A DNA stretch of 64,000 nt from Effrenium voratum. Its lineage: Eukaryota > Sar > Dinophyceae > Suessiales > Symbiodiniaceae. Below the pieces are notes generated by a model that worked only from the letters and a program-made list of their open reading frames with translations, was not told where the DNA came from and did not search any database. The stretch lies in the NCBI GenBank assembly GCA_963377175.1, contig CAUJNA010002824.1, positions 685,475 to 749,474 of the forward strand, given 5' to 3'. The position numbers and the translations under genes were made by a program. This document shows, one piece after another, positions 37,073 through 46,471 of the stretch; the first letter of the stretch is position 1; every line of letters starts with the position of its first letter.

Positions 37073-37720
37073 TCATTGCGCTGCATCGTCCTCGTCTTGC
37101 TGCGTGCACTTGCGCAGCCATAGGATGCAGTCAAACCGCCACACCTGGCTCGCGCGGGCTGCACTTGTTGGCTCCAGAGGCTCCCACGTGCCCTCATGCC
37201 CCGCCGGACTCCCAGCGGCCTCGAACGCATCTGCCCAGCTACGGCACGGGAGTCTCTCGCCGGCGTGCATGTTCAAGTCGCCAGCAAGGATGCAAGCATC
37301 CACTTCCAAGCCCTGCATTCTTGCGAAGCACGACGCGAGCTCTGTCTGCCGCAGAGACATGCTGTCTCTCGACGAAGTCAAGTGGGCCGTGGACACACAA
37401 ACTCAAGCCCCGTTGAAAAAAGCTGCAGGTGTACTTGCAGCATGCTGCGACTGAGAGGGGCCCGCCACCGGCAAAACACTGACACGAAGCCGACGTGCTC
37501 ACACGTCGAAGCCTTCCTCGCTGCAGCGGCCTCTTTGCACAGGGCTGGCCACGCTGAAGCCGGAGGCTGCGGCCAGCGCGTGCAGGCAAGCCAGGCATGA
37601 AGAAGTCACCTCCTGCAAGCCACGTCCAGCTCCTCCAGAAGCGCCGCAAACTCGGCGTCTGGGTCGCGCCGGTTCATGTTGAACGTCAGCATCCGAACCT
37701 CGGCCTGCGCGTTGCAGCAC
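37073..37720 (-). pseudogene. TDP2-like EEP phosphodiesterase fragment
   Basis: On the minus strand, in order and in changing frames: LTFNMN (near 37685), LQEV (near 37618), STAHLTSSRDS (from 37393), ILAGDLNMH (near 37285) and RFDCIL (near 37125). These match the N, E, H-containing, GDxN and xDxI motifs of endonuclease/exonuclease/phosphatase domains; the STAHLTSS / RQ spacing is closest to tyrosyl-DNA phosphodiesterase 2. The frames do not join, so it is a pseudogene, a gene with unrecognised introns, or an error-containing copy. GC-rich, unlike the neighbouring virus-like DNA. Confidence 0.5.
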
Positions 37721-38084
37721 GTGCGTCTGCGTCGGTCTGGGACGCTGGCTCGCACTCTGCCAGCAGAGGCGGAAACTCGACCGGCTGGCCGCCGTGGCGA
37801 TCGCGCATGTTGCACGTGTCGGTCAGCCGTCGATACCACTTCCGACGCGCCTGCCGAACCAGCTGGCAGTTGTTCCTCATGAGCAGCGCCTTTTCCGCCA
37901 CGCCGATGGCCAGGCGGCGAAGCAGAGCGACCCTGCTGGGAGAGCTGCCGCGTCTCCCTGCGGCCCTCGCTATCCAACTGAAAGCACATGCTGACCGATG
38001 AGGGAAACACTGGCACAAAGTCCTTGTCGGGGGCCAGTGCGTGCTGCGCGGGCGCGCAGCTCGCGGCCGAGCGCCGCTCTGGCT
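37721..38084. other. GC-rich region, no clear gene
   Basis: Open GC-rich frames on both strands; possibly 5' sequence of the TDP2-like fragment. No motif recognised. Confidence 0.4.
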
Positions 38085-38700
38085 GGCGTACTACTTTCGT
38101 ACTTAAAAGTTGCGATTCTCGAGCCCCAGCTGTGGAAGTGGACTTCACGTACTACTTTCGTTCTTGAAAGTTGCGATTTCGAGCCCCGGCTGCGAAAGTG
38201 GACTTCGCGTACTACTTTCGTACTTAAAAGTTGCGATTTTCGAGCTCCAGCGGCGACAGTGGACTTCGCGTACTACTTTCGTACTTGAAAGTTGCGATTT
38301 TCAAGCCCCAGCTTCCAACTTCGCGTACTACTTTTGTACTTAAAAGTTGCGATCTTCGAGCCTCAGCTGCGAAAGTGGGCTTCACGTACTACTTTCGTAC
38401 TTGAAAGTTGCCCCAGCTGCGGATGTGGACTTCATGTACTACTTTCGTACTTAAAAGTTGCGATTTTCGAGTTCCGCTGCGAAAGTGGACCTCGCGTGCT
38501 ACTTTCGTACTTAAAAGTTGCGATTTTCGAGTCCCGGCTTTCGTACTGAAAAGTTGTGATTTTCGAGCCCCAGCTGCGAAAGTGGACTTCACGTACTACT
38601 TTCGTACTTAAAAGTTGCGATTTTCGACCCCTAGCTGCAACAGTGGACTTCACGTACTGCTCTCGTACTTAAAAGTTGCGAGTTTTGCCCAGCTGCGAAA
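38085..38700. repeat. Tandem array of a ~61-bp unit
   Basis: About ten units with ACGTACTACTTTCGTACTT, AAAAGTTGCGATTTTCGAG and CAGCTGCGAAAGTGGACTTC, some shortened. Related words occur at 24325-24430. The array ends exactly where A/T-rich viral sequence begins. Confidence 0.93.
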
Positions 38701-38706
38701 GTAGAC

Positions 38707-40050
38707 TTATCAATCAAAAAGATAGACTTTTGAACTTCTTTAAAAATAATAGAGCTATGAAATTGAATATAAGGGCAGAAGGTTTATTTTATCAATATTT
38801 TGATGATGATAAAGAAGTAATAAGACATACAGAGATAGTTTATAATTTACCAGCTACAAGGTCTAACGTTTATAATGAAACCGATTTGGATGAAGCAATT
38901 GAAAAATAAATCAAAGAAATTTTGCTGAACATAGAGAAACTAGAAGGTTCAGCGTCTAATTTACAATTTAAAAAATATTATCAATATCCATCCATTATGA
39001 CAAATATGACCCAACAAGAGCGGGTAGTTATATAGATTTACCAGAATGGATTAAACTAAAAAAGGCATGTACTAATATCAAACACAAAGATAACAAATGT
39101 TTTACATATAGTGTTCAAAGTGTAGTATATGATATAAATAATAAACCGAATTCTCAAGAGATGTTTCATTACAATAAATTAAACGATGACATTTTGAACT
39201 GGGAAGGCGTTAAATTTCCAACTGGTAATAAAGATATTGAACGGTTTGAAGAAAATAATAGTAAGTTAGTTTCAACCAATGTTTATGAAATTGATGATAC
39301 ATTGAATGACAAAAAATATAATTGATTACAGAACTAAAACAAGAGATGCTAAACATCAAATAAACCTTTTGAAAATTGAAAACAAGGATAATAATCATTA
39401 TGTAGTCATTAAAAATCTAAGTCGTCTTATTGAACTGGCAAACAAACAAAAATGACCAACCAAAACATTATTGTCACTATTGTGCTCATGCTTTTACTAG
39501 AAAGGAATTACTGGCAAAACATTATGAAAAAGGTTGTATGGCAACACACGGACAACATTTCTAATTACCAAAAGCAGGTAGTTATATTGAATTTAAAAAA
39601 TGCAATACAAAATTAAAATGTCCATTTGTTGTTTATGGAGATTTTGAGTGTATAACTGAAAATTCCAATAATGGCATCAAGGGCACGTATCAGGAACATA
39701 AACCATGCGGTTATATGTTGAATGTTGTGAATTCTATTGATACTACAAGCCAACCTTTTTTATACCGTGGAGAGGATTGTTTAGACCACTTTGTAAATAA
39801 ATTAAGAGAAATTAAAAAAGATATTTTTGATAAAATGAATGTTAATAAACCACTGGATATTACAGATGAACAAGAAGCAGAATTTAGAAAAGCTACTGTA
39901 TGTTCAATATGTAATAAAAAGTTTAAACCAGAAGATACAAAAGTTCTTGACCACTGTCATTTTACTGGTGTGTATAGAGGTTGCGCTCACGAAAAATGTA
40001 ATTTGGATTATTCATTTAGATATTTCAAGATACCAGTATTTTTTGAGAGG
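38707..40050 (+). pseudogene. Relic N-terminal half of a Polinton/Maverick-type DNA polymerase B
   Basis: Succession across frames: GSYIDLPEWIKLKKAC, NKCFTYSV, LNWEGVKFP, a CHYC...H....C zinc finger (39468-39535), FVVYGDFECI (exonuclease motif I with the DFE acids, near 39645), then CSICNKKF and DHCHFTGVYRGCAHEKCNL (endonuclease-VII-like finger, 39900-40010) and KIPVFF. This order is characteristic of protein-primed PolB of Polintons and relatives. Stops and frame changes occur at about 38909, 39322 and 39560. The polymerase palm is missing: coding sequence ends at a GAGGGGGACCCCCTC palindrome (40046-40060) where GC-richer DNA begins. It is a different polymerase lineage from the one at 42-46 kb. 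Confidence 0.8.
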
Positions 40051-40060
40051 GGGACCCCCT

Positions 40061-41044
40061 CAGCGTGGGTATTTTCCATGTGAAACGAGTGTTTTTCCGA
40101 ATTGGGGAGTTGTGTGCAGTTTTATGTGTGTATATATCCTCTGACCGCGATCTGCGCTGCAACTTTGGCCAGCTAGAAAGCATCTCATCCATCTGCATCC
40201 TGCACTGAGTCGTCCCACCCTCCACTCTGGGCTAAGATGGCACTTGCAGCAGAAGACATGACCTACGAGGATCTCCAGGAGATCGTGGATGTAAATCTTC
40301 TGGCAAGCTTCGTATGTTAAACGAAACTTTTCATCTGAACTTTGTCCTGTCATCACCTTATTACCTGCAACTTTGAGAGGCCCTGCTCCTACATCTGCCC
40401 AACTGACAAGCTGGTAACCTTCTTCAGCTGCCTGAACTTAAGCAGCTTTCAGCTCCTACCTGATCTCAGTCCACCTCTTTCTGTCGTCCCAACTGGCACC
40501 TTTGAAGACCAACTTCTTGCTTGGATCTTTGGCCCAAAGTGGGACTTGATCACTCGTGCCGATTACCAGTGAGGATCGTTTCTTAACTATCATCTCTGCA
40601 TCTGCAACCAAATGTGCATCTTCAATCTCAGCAACTGGAGCAAGCACCTAGATGCCAGAGCTTTCTGTCAATATCCTGGAAGGCTGGGCCCGCGCCTGTT
40701 CTTCAACTGGTGCCAGGCGAGTAGTCTGATCTTTGCTCAAGTAAGCTGCACCTAGCCATTGGATCAGCTTCTCTACATAAGAAGCTGCATACTTTGAGCT
40801 CTGCTGGAGCTTGGTCTTTCTCTGTAGGGCACAGTCAGCTTCTTTCAGTCATTTCTGCAAAGCTCTGCCCTGACCATGCATCTCTCTGCCCTTGCAACCA
40901 GAAGGGCAAAGAACTCTTTCAGCAGCTCATTCTTTGAAACGTTGTGGCTATAACTCCTTTCTTTCTGCAACCACTTGCCAAGTTGAGAGATCTCTCTGCT
41001 AAACTCTCTCTTTCTCCCTCCACAGTTAGACCAGACCTTGCCCA
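40061..41044. other. Mid-GC insert between polymerase relic and PLV
   Basis: Composition returns to host-like. Pyrimidine-rich on the + strand with frequent TCTGCA and CTTTCTG words. Short frames only. It ends at an inverted-repeat arm (41030-41045). Origin unknown. Confidence 0.5.
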
Positions 41045-41412
41045 TCTTTTTTCTATAAAAAATCCCGGGACCCCCCCCACACTTTCAGCAACATTTTAAA
41101 ACAGCACCTCAAACAGCACATTTTCAAAAATCAACATTTTAAAGCAGGTAATTTCCTAGTAAGTTCATCCATATTTTAAAAAAGAAATTTTAAAAAATAA
41201 ATTTTAAAATATAAATTTTAAAAAATAAATTTTCAAAAAAAATAAATTTTAAAAAATAAAGTAAAAAATAAATTTTACAAAAAATTAAAAAATAAATTTT
41301 ACAAAAAATAAAAATAAATTTTCAAAAAAAATTATTCCAAAAATTATGATAAATTATTTTACAATAAATTTTTATCACAAATTTTGTAGACATATTATGG
41401 GCAAGGTCTGGT
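41030..41412. repeat. 16-bp inverted repeat enclosing A/T low-complexity DNA
   Basis: ACCAGACCTTGCCCAT (41030-41045) recurs as its exact reverse complement at 41397-41412. Between the arms is a C-rich patch (CCCGGGACCCCCCCC, near 41065) and about 300 bp of AAATTTTAAAAAATAAA-type sequence. The right arm lies just past the stop of the first PLV gene. Confidence 0.85.
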
Positions 41413-41423
41413 TCATTCGTTTT

Positions 41424-42017
41424 TTACGGGCACCATTCTTTCTTAATTCTTTCTATTATTTTATCACACGTTGTTTCATTATAAATATTACTTCCTATTT
41501 GTTTTCTAAACATTCCCATTATTCCAATTGCACGTGTTATTGTATATCTAAGTTCGTGAGTTTTATACTCATCATTTAAAAACTCATTTAAAAAATCAAA
41601 CAGTATAACATATTTTAAACGTTTAATATTAAAAGAAACGTTATATATTTTTTTTACCATACTATAATACTTAAAAATAAAATCATTATTATATCCTTCG
41701 TCATCACACTCAGTTAGTAAATTATCAAGCCCTTCTATAGTTAAGAAATTATTCATTACAATAAACACAAATATTTCTAAATCATCATCAAGAGTTTCAT
41801 TATTTATAATATCAATATCTTTGTTATTCATATCATCAATTTTGTTTATAATTCTATTGCAATTATTGCATATCATATATTGACAAATATTATTACAAAC
41901 GCCATTTGTAAAACCGCGTTCAATTGGTAATTTGAGCATTTCACAGTCTTTGCATTTATAACTCATAAACCTTTTTTTCAATATATTTTTAGCATCGTGG
42001 ACTGTATCACTCATCAA
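41424..42017 (-). CDS. Cys-rich protein, PLV family member 1
   Basis: 197 residues with two adjacent Met codons at the start. The N-terminus has CKDC, then about 25 residues later ICQYMICNNC, a possible treble-clef or RING-like zinc site. The rest is helical, charged and Ile/Asn-rich. The spacing CxxC...IC(x)nCxxC is shared with the proteins at 48154-49432 and 62518-62987. It has the element's promoter-like motif 22 bp upstream of its start. Function unknown; the zinc site and the shared promoter suggest an early regulatory or host-interaction role, which is inference. It is the outermost gene of the left arm. Confidence 0.75.
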   Translation of the reverse strand: MMSDTVHDAKNILKKRFMSYKCKDCEMLKLPIERGFTNGVCNNICQYMICNNCNRIINKIDDMNNKDIDIINNETLDDDLEIFVFIVMNNFLTIEGLDNLLTECDDEGYNNDFIFKYYSMVKKIYNVSFNIKRLKYVILFDFLNEFLNDEYKTHELRYTITRAIGIMGMFRKQIGSNIYNETTCDKIIERIKKEWCP

Positions 42018-42039
42018 ACTATATAATAGTATTATAAAA

Positions 42040-42066
42040 TATTTCTTTAAATACTTTTTACAAGAA
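42040..42066 (-). promoter_or_regulatory. PLV promoter-like motif, copy 1
   Basis: Minus-strand TTCTTGTAAAAA joined to GTATTTAAAGAAATA, followed by TTTTATAATACTATTATA. The motif ends 22 bp before the ATG of the Cys-rich gene. Same sequence and nearly the same spacing at four other genes. Confidence 0.8.
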
Positions 42067-42142
42067 TTTTAATTTTAAATTAAAATTAAATTAATAAATT
42101 AAAATTATAATTATATTATCATAATTAAATTAAAAATTATTA

Positions 42143-42532
42143 TCATTTACAACTACAAAAACAGAATTTACAAAATGGGATGATATTTTCTATTGTATGA
42201 GTTAATTCATTATCTTTTCGTTGTGCTGTTAGATTTGTAATGATATTACCATTTTTCATATCAATAGTAAAACCACATCCGCAGTAGTTACATTGATTAT
42301 TTATATTATCTAGAAACCATTGAGTATTTACATAACCTTCTCTAGGTATGCTTCTTTTTGCTTTCCTGTCTTGTTCCTTATAATTCAAAATTTTCCTTTC
42401 AAAATAACTCATAATACATTTTTGATTAAATACATCACCAACATCCTTTGTGTATTTGTAAAATTTGACTTTGTTTAAATCACGAGCACGTGTTACCGCT
42501 GTAAAAATCCATTCTGGATAATTCTTTACCAA
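42143..42532 (-). CDS. C-terminal part of the polymerase-helicase gene: helicase end and HNH-like zinc domain
   Basis: Continues the helicase in another frame. It opens with WIFTAVTRARD, the SF1 helicase motif VI region (TRA.. with the Arg). It then carries CNYCGCGF, NLTAQRKDN, HTIENIIPFC and CKFC: a Cys4 zinc ribbon with His/Asn positions as in HNH/treble-clef endonucleases. The start is not a true start: the chain is joined to 42526-43413 across an A5/T5 run (42531-42535), where one base appears to be missing. The gene ends at 42143. A polymerase-helicase-nuclease chain would bring synthesis, unwinding and cleavage together. Nuclease activity is inferred from the motif. Confidence 0.7.
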   Translation of the reverse strand: MVKNYPEWIFTAVTRARDLNKVKFYKYTKDVGDVFNQKCIMSYFERKILNYKEQDRKAKRSIPREGYVNTQWFLDNINNQCNYCGCGFTIDMKNGNIITNLTAQRKDNELTHTIENIIPFCKFCFCSCK

Positions 42533-43413
42533 AAATGATTATAATCAAAAATTGTTATGGTGTCATCAATGCTACTACCTTGAGTAGAATGACATGTAGA
42601 GCAAGAAGAAAATATAAAATTGCTTCTTATTTTAGCAATTTCTACGGATTGTAAAATTTCGGTTTTTACATTTTTTAATGTAAATATTCCAATATGAACT
42701 ATTTTATATTTGAAATTTACATTAAAAACTGATGTTTTAGTTTTAGTATATTCTCTACAAATTAAAAATTCTCCTACTTCATATTCATCTTTTCTATTTT
42801 CTAATTTTCTAATTTCATTTGATACATTTTTACAAGTTGTATTTAAAAATGCTATGTTGTTTTTGGAACTACTTATGTCTGTGGTGTATTCAAAATATTT
42901 TTCAATAATAGTTTTAATTGGTAGTTTATTAATAAAAGTATCATATTTTATATTCTTGAGTTTATCCTTATCTTCCTGTGTGTTAAGTCTCTTACATTCT
43001 TTCAATATTATATTATGTGTAAAAATATTATCTATAATATTGTCAGTGTATAATTCATAGTCTTGAGTATTTGTTATTTCTTGCACTGGTTTTAATTGCT
43101 TGGTGTCTCCTGTTGCTATTATAATTTTGTTGTGCTTATTCTGTTCTACAAATTGTTTTATTCTCCAGTATATATTTAAATTACTAGAATAGATTTCATC
43201 AAATACTATTACATCAAATTCTGTAAAATCAAATGGTTCTAATTTAGCATCTCCATAATGAATACCAAAGAATTTATTTATCGTCATTGCTTCTCCTTCA
43301 AATGCCTGTAATAGTTTATTAGTAGGACAAATAAAAATTACCATATAATTTTTATCAACCATTTTTTGACATATATATGATTTTCCTGTGCCCGGTAGTT
43401 CACCTCTGATCAT
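42526..43413 (-). CDS. SF1 (Pif1/RecD-like) helicase part of the polymerase-helicase gene
   Basis: Walker A GELPGTGKSY at residues 4-13 of the frame, VIVFDEIY (Walker B, motif II), IIIATGDTKQLKPVQ (motif III), and near the C-terminus CHSTQGSS (motif V-like) before the chain passes to 42143-42532. These are superfamily 1 helicase hallmarks; Pif1/RecD2-type is the likely group. The frame is open upstream beyond the apparent first Met, and an A6/T6 run at 43501-43506 is the probable point of a one-base loss joining it to the polymerase frame. It would unwind DNA at the viral fork. Expressed on its own it would have no proper start. Confidence 0.8.
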   Translation of the reverse strand: MIRGELPGTGKSYICQKMVDKNYMVIFICPTNKLLQAFEGEAMTINKFFGIHYGDAKLEPFDFTEFDVIVFDEIYSSNLNIYWRIKQFVEQNKHNKIIIATGDTKQLKPVQEITNTQDYELYTDNIIDNIFTHNIILKECKRLNTQEDKDKLKNIKYDTFINKLPIKTIIEKYFEYTTDISSSKNNIAFLNTTCKNVSNEIRKLENRKDEYEVGEFLICREYTKTKTSVFNVNFKYKIVHIGIFTLKNVKTEILQSVEIAKIRSNFIFSSCSTCHSTQGSSIDDTITIFDYNHFW

Positions 43414-43439
43414 AATAGGATTATTCTGTTTAACAATCT

Positions 43440-44774
43440 CTATAATGTTATCAGTGTCGTATTCATCTTTAATATCAATAGTTTTACTTTCATAAACTGG
43501 TTTTTTATTAATTCATTATTTACAACGTTAAATTTTACCGTAGGTAAATTAATTTCATCTCTCTGCTTTGAAACTTTCCAACCTCCTATATCATCATGAA
43601 ATTCTAATAATTGCTTTGTTTTTTCTTCATTGCATGTATCAATTACAAAAGCATCTGTTTTTACACTATATATATTAATATTATTAGTTATTAGTGTCTT
43701 AAAGTCTTGGTTCATTTTAAAATTGTGATGTTGTAAAAGTAATTCTTTAATATATCGATATCCGTTTCTTAATACTGCCTTATCCTTCAAATTCAATATA
43801 TAATATGATGCCTTTACATCCCATTCATCCTCATCAAATCCATAATATGTTGTAGTTGCACATCCTTCGTCGTCATATTCGGTTATCATTTCAGGACATT
43901 CGCTTACAATATGCGATAATTTATTAATTTTACATCCGTATTCTGTTTGATAATGGACTGCTTCATCAATACTTTTAAATAAAATACGTTGATGTGCTGT
44001 AGCACCTCCTTTTTCTAATAATCCAAAATTTACATTTGCTATTAACTTTTTAATTAGTTTATCTAATGCTTCGTCATGTTCATCTATATTTGTTTGTAAA
44101 AGTTCATTAATAATATTTGTATATTCAACCTTATGAATAAATGAAGGTTGTTTATAATATAAAATATTGATTTTGTGTGTCTTATTCTCATTGATGAATT
44201 CCTTCAAAAACTTGCCATATACTAGATTATATTTTTTGTTGAAAAATAAGTTGTGATTACCACTTATTACAATGTTTCTAAGTGCTTGTTTTAATTCATC
44301 AGGATTTAAAAACAAACTTAAATCATGTGTTTTACGAAATTCTATATAAGTAGCAACGTCAATACCTTTACTATATGCAATAGAATATATCATCTGCTTG
44401 GTGTGTTGATTTTTCTCTATTAGTTCCTTAATGCTGTCCATTGTTGTTTTTAACGGTCTTACATTTGTATCTATAGTTTCAACATAATATAAAGTTAATT
44501 CATGGAGCTCATCTATTTTAATTTCATCGTTGTATTTTTTCCAATGGTCAAACTGGTTAAATACTGGTATTTCCCTAATATTAAAAAAACCTTTAGTAAA
44601 TGCTATATTTACATCTATTTCTGTTTTATAAACTAAATTGATATTACTCAATAATAACCCCGAAGGTGCTATACTTCTTGTTTCATTTAATATTTTAATA
44701 TCAATGTCGTTATAAAAGGATTTATGCGATGACATGAATAAGGATTTATTGAAATTAAACATTGCTTTGTTCAT
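43440..44774 (-). CDS. DNA polymerase family B palm/thumb part of the polymerase-helicase gene
   Basis: In this 444-residue frame, EIDVNIAFT (D54) fits motif A, with downstream IPVFNQFDHW typical of a protist-virus PolB subgroup. KKLIANVNFG (residues 242-251) fits motif B (Kx3Nx3G). YSVKTDAFVID (KTD at 372-374) fits motif C, with K replacing the first Asp of the usual DTD. It lies in the same frame as 44832-46337, separated only by a TGA at 44832-44834, so it is not an independent gene. Upstream exonuclease motifs are not clear. It is expected to replicate the element DNA; the in-frame stop makes this copy doubtful unless read through. Confidence 0.75.
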   Translation of the reverse strand: MNKAMFNFNKSLFMSSHKSFYNDIDIKILNETRSIAPSGLLLSNINLVYKTEIDVNIAFTKGFFNIREIPVFNQFDHWKKYNDEIKIDELHELTLYYVETIDTNVRPLKTTMDSIKELIEKNQHTKQMIYSIAYSKGIDVATYIEFRKTHDLSLFLNPDELKQALRNIVISGNHNLFFNKKYNLVYGKFLKEFINENKTHKINILYYKQPSFIHKVEYTNIINELLQTNIDEHDEALDKLIKKLIANVNFGLLEKGGATAHQRILFKSIDEAVHYQTEYGCKINKLSHIVSECPEMITEYDDEGCATTTYYGFDEDEWDVKASYYILNLKDKAVLRNGYRYIKELLLQHHNFKMNQDFKTLITNNINIYSVKTDAFVIDTCNEEKTKQLLEFHDDIGGWKVSKQRDEINLPTVKFNVVNNELIKNQFMKVKLLILKMNTTLITL

Positions 44775-44831
44775 ATTGTTGTATGTAGTTTCATTGCTAA
44801 CTGCAATCCATCCATCACCGGAAGATTTAAT

Positions 44832-46337
44832 TCAATTTTGAGTTTTTATGATATATGTTATCTTGTTCAATCTTAATCTTATTTCATCAATAATACCTGT
44901 GTATTTAATTCTGGGTTCATATCCAATATTCAACAACTGGAATAATAATTCTGCCAAATTATTATTTTCAGGCACTAAATATATTTCCTTTGTTTTATCA
45001 TCAGTTTTAATTTTAAGTATATCATCTATACATTTAATCATTTTGTATTGTGGCGGTTCTTCTCTTTCATTTATATAATAATCAGTGTGTGCCTTTATAG
45101 TGGGTAGTTTTGTTATTAATTGCTTCTGTTGTATCTTACTTAAATCATGGTTTAATGTGTAAATATGGCTATTCTTCACCATTGCGTAAAACGTTTTTAT
45201 ATGGTGGTTTCTCTTTTCTGGTTCATACTTATAAATAACTTCATTTACAAAATTGAAAATTCTAACTTGAATATTAAACTTTTTGAATACTGCTTCCATT
45301 TCTTGAATGGTTGCTCCTACCTCCTTAAAATCATCCCTACCTATGATTTCAATAATTTTGTCTCTGGTTAGTCTGTTGCGGGTTTTTTCATTCATGATCG
45401 TATCACTGTAAAAATCAGTTAATGAATTTATCCAACATTCATTGTCTATATAATTACCTTTCTTGATTGCCTTTTGTATAGTGCCCTCACTCATTTTAAT
45501 AGGTGTGTGTATATATTTATAATAAATTGATACATTTGTAGCATCCCTTAAGTTTTCGGTTAATATATTAAACTTTTCGCCGTTTTTATTCATCACTTCC
45601 ACTGATAATATTTTGACACATTCAATATCATTATAAAATTCTGTCATTTCTCTATATATGTCATTAAAATCTTCATCTGTTGTTAATAGATTTATTGTGT
45701 CAGTAAATTCGTCATTTGGTGTATCATTATTGCTTCCATATCGTATATCCGAGTTGCCTAAGTATTTAAATATCCTTTTTTTTTTAATAATATCTGTTGA
45801 AATTGTTCGTGCTTGAATTGTAACATTAAGATTATCAAAAGTTTTTGTGTAAAAATTCATTAGTCTGTGTTTAAAAGCAGGTTTAGATTTTATCTTTGTA
45901 TCTTTGTTTACCTCTCTTGCTGTATACAACATAAATTGAATAAAATAAGTTTTTGTTTTATATCTCGCGCTCAACTCATTACCTTTTGTTTTCCTATACT
46001 CTATACCTTTTGTTTTCCTATATTGTTTAATCCCTGCTTCATCTTCTTCTTCGTTTTTTGCTCTTGCTTCTGCCATTCTTTCATTTAATGGTTTTGTATC
46101 CTTGATTTTCTTGATATTATCCTTGTATTTTTGAATTGTTTTGTCATACACCTTTTTGTCTGTAGATGTTAAACCCTTGATATAATTTTCTGCCGTTGCT
46201 ACATTTGATAATTTTCTTTCAGTGTAAAGTTTAATAATCTCATCAACCCTTTTTTTAGTTGCATTATTTGCGCTCTGTGTTGAATTTCTTTTGAGTTTGT
46301 TTAACTCGTTTATATTACGCTGTAAAAACTTACTCAT
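44832..46337 (-). CDS. N-terminal part of the DNA polymerase B-helicase gene
   Basis: Codes for 501 residues and ends at TGA in the same frame as the polymerase palm. The first ~150 residues are Lys/Arg-rich coiled coil. The middle and C-terminus contain NECWINSLTDFY, VGATIQEMEAVFKKF and AMVKNSHIYTLN, which resemble the region preceding the palm in DNA polymerases B of protist viruses and transposons. No canonical DxE exonuclease motif is evident. The start at 46337 is supported by the promoter-like motif ending 29 bp upstream. The whole composite gene (46337-42143) would give a protein near 1,400 residues, the largest of the element. Confidence 0.7.
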   Translation of the reverse strand: MSKFLQRNINELNKLKRNSTQSANNATKKRVDEIIKLYTERKLSNVATAENYIKGLTSTDKKVYDKTIQKYKDNIKKIKDTKPLNERMAEARAKNEEEDEAGIKQYRKTKGIEYRKTKGNELSARYKTKTYFIQFMLYTAREVNKDTKIKSKPAFKHRLMNFYTKTFDNLNVTIQARTISTDIIKKKRIFKYLGNSDIRYGSNNDTPNDEFTDTINLLTTDEDFNDIYREMTEFYNDIECVKILSVEVMNKNGEKFNILTENLRDATNVSIYYKYIHTPIKMSEGTIQKAIKKGNYIDNECWINSLTDFYSDTIMNEKTRNRLTRDKIIEIIGRDDFKEVGATIQEMEAVFKKFNIQVRIFNFVNEVIYKYEPEKRNHHIKTFYAMVKNSHIYTLNHDLSKIQQKQLITKLPTIKAHTDYYINEREEPPQYKMIKCIDDILKIKTDDKTKEIYLVPENNNLAELLFQLLNIGYEPRIKYTGIIDEIRLRLNKITYIIKTQN

Positions 46338-46366
46338 AATATAATCTATATATTTATATTATAAAA

Positions 46367-46395
46367 TATTTCTTTAAATAACTTTTTTACAAGAA
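46367..46395 (-). promoter_or_regulatory. PLV promoter-like motif, copy 2
   Basis: Minus-strand TTCTTGTAAAAAAGTTATTT and TTTAAAGAAATA with one extra base in the centre relative to the other copies. It lies 29 bp upstream of the polymerase ATG. Confidence 0.75.
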
Positions 46396-46471
46396 AATTT
46401 TTTATAATAAAAAACCTATATATTTTTAAAACTTTCAAAATGAATTTTATAATTGGTATTATAAAATCCAT

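Noticed and set aside
36776..37454. Ser/Phe/Leu-rich frames of 115-205 codons
   Set aside because: Microsatellite translation (TTTC units).
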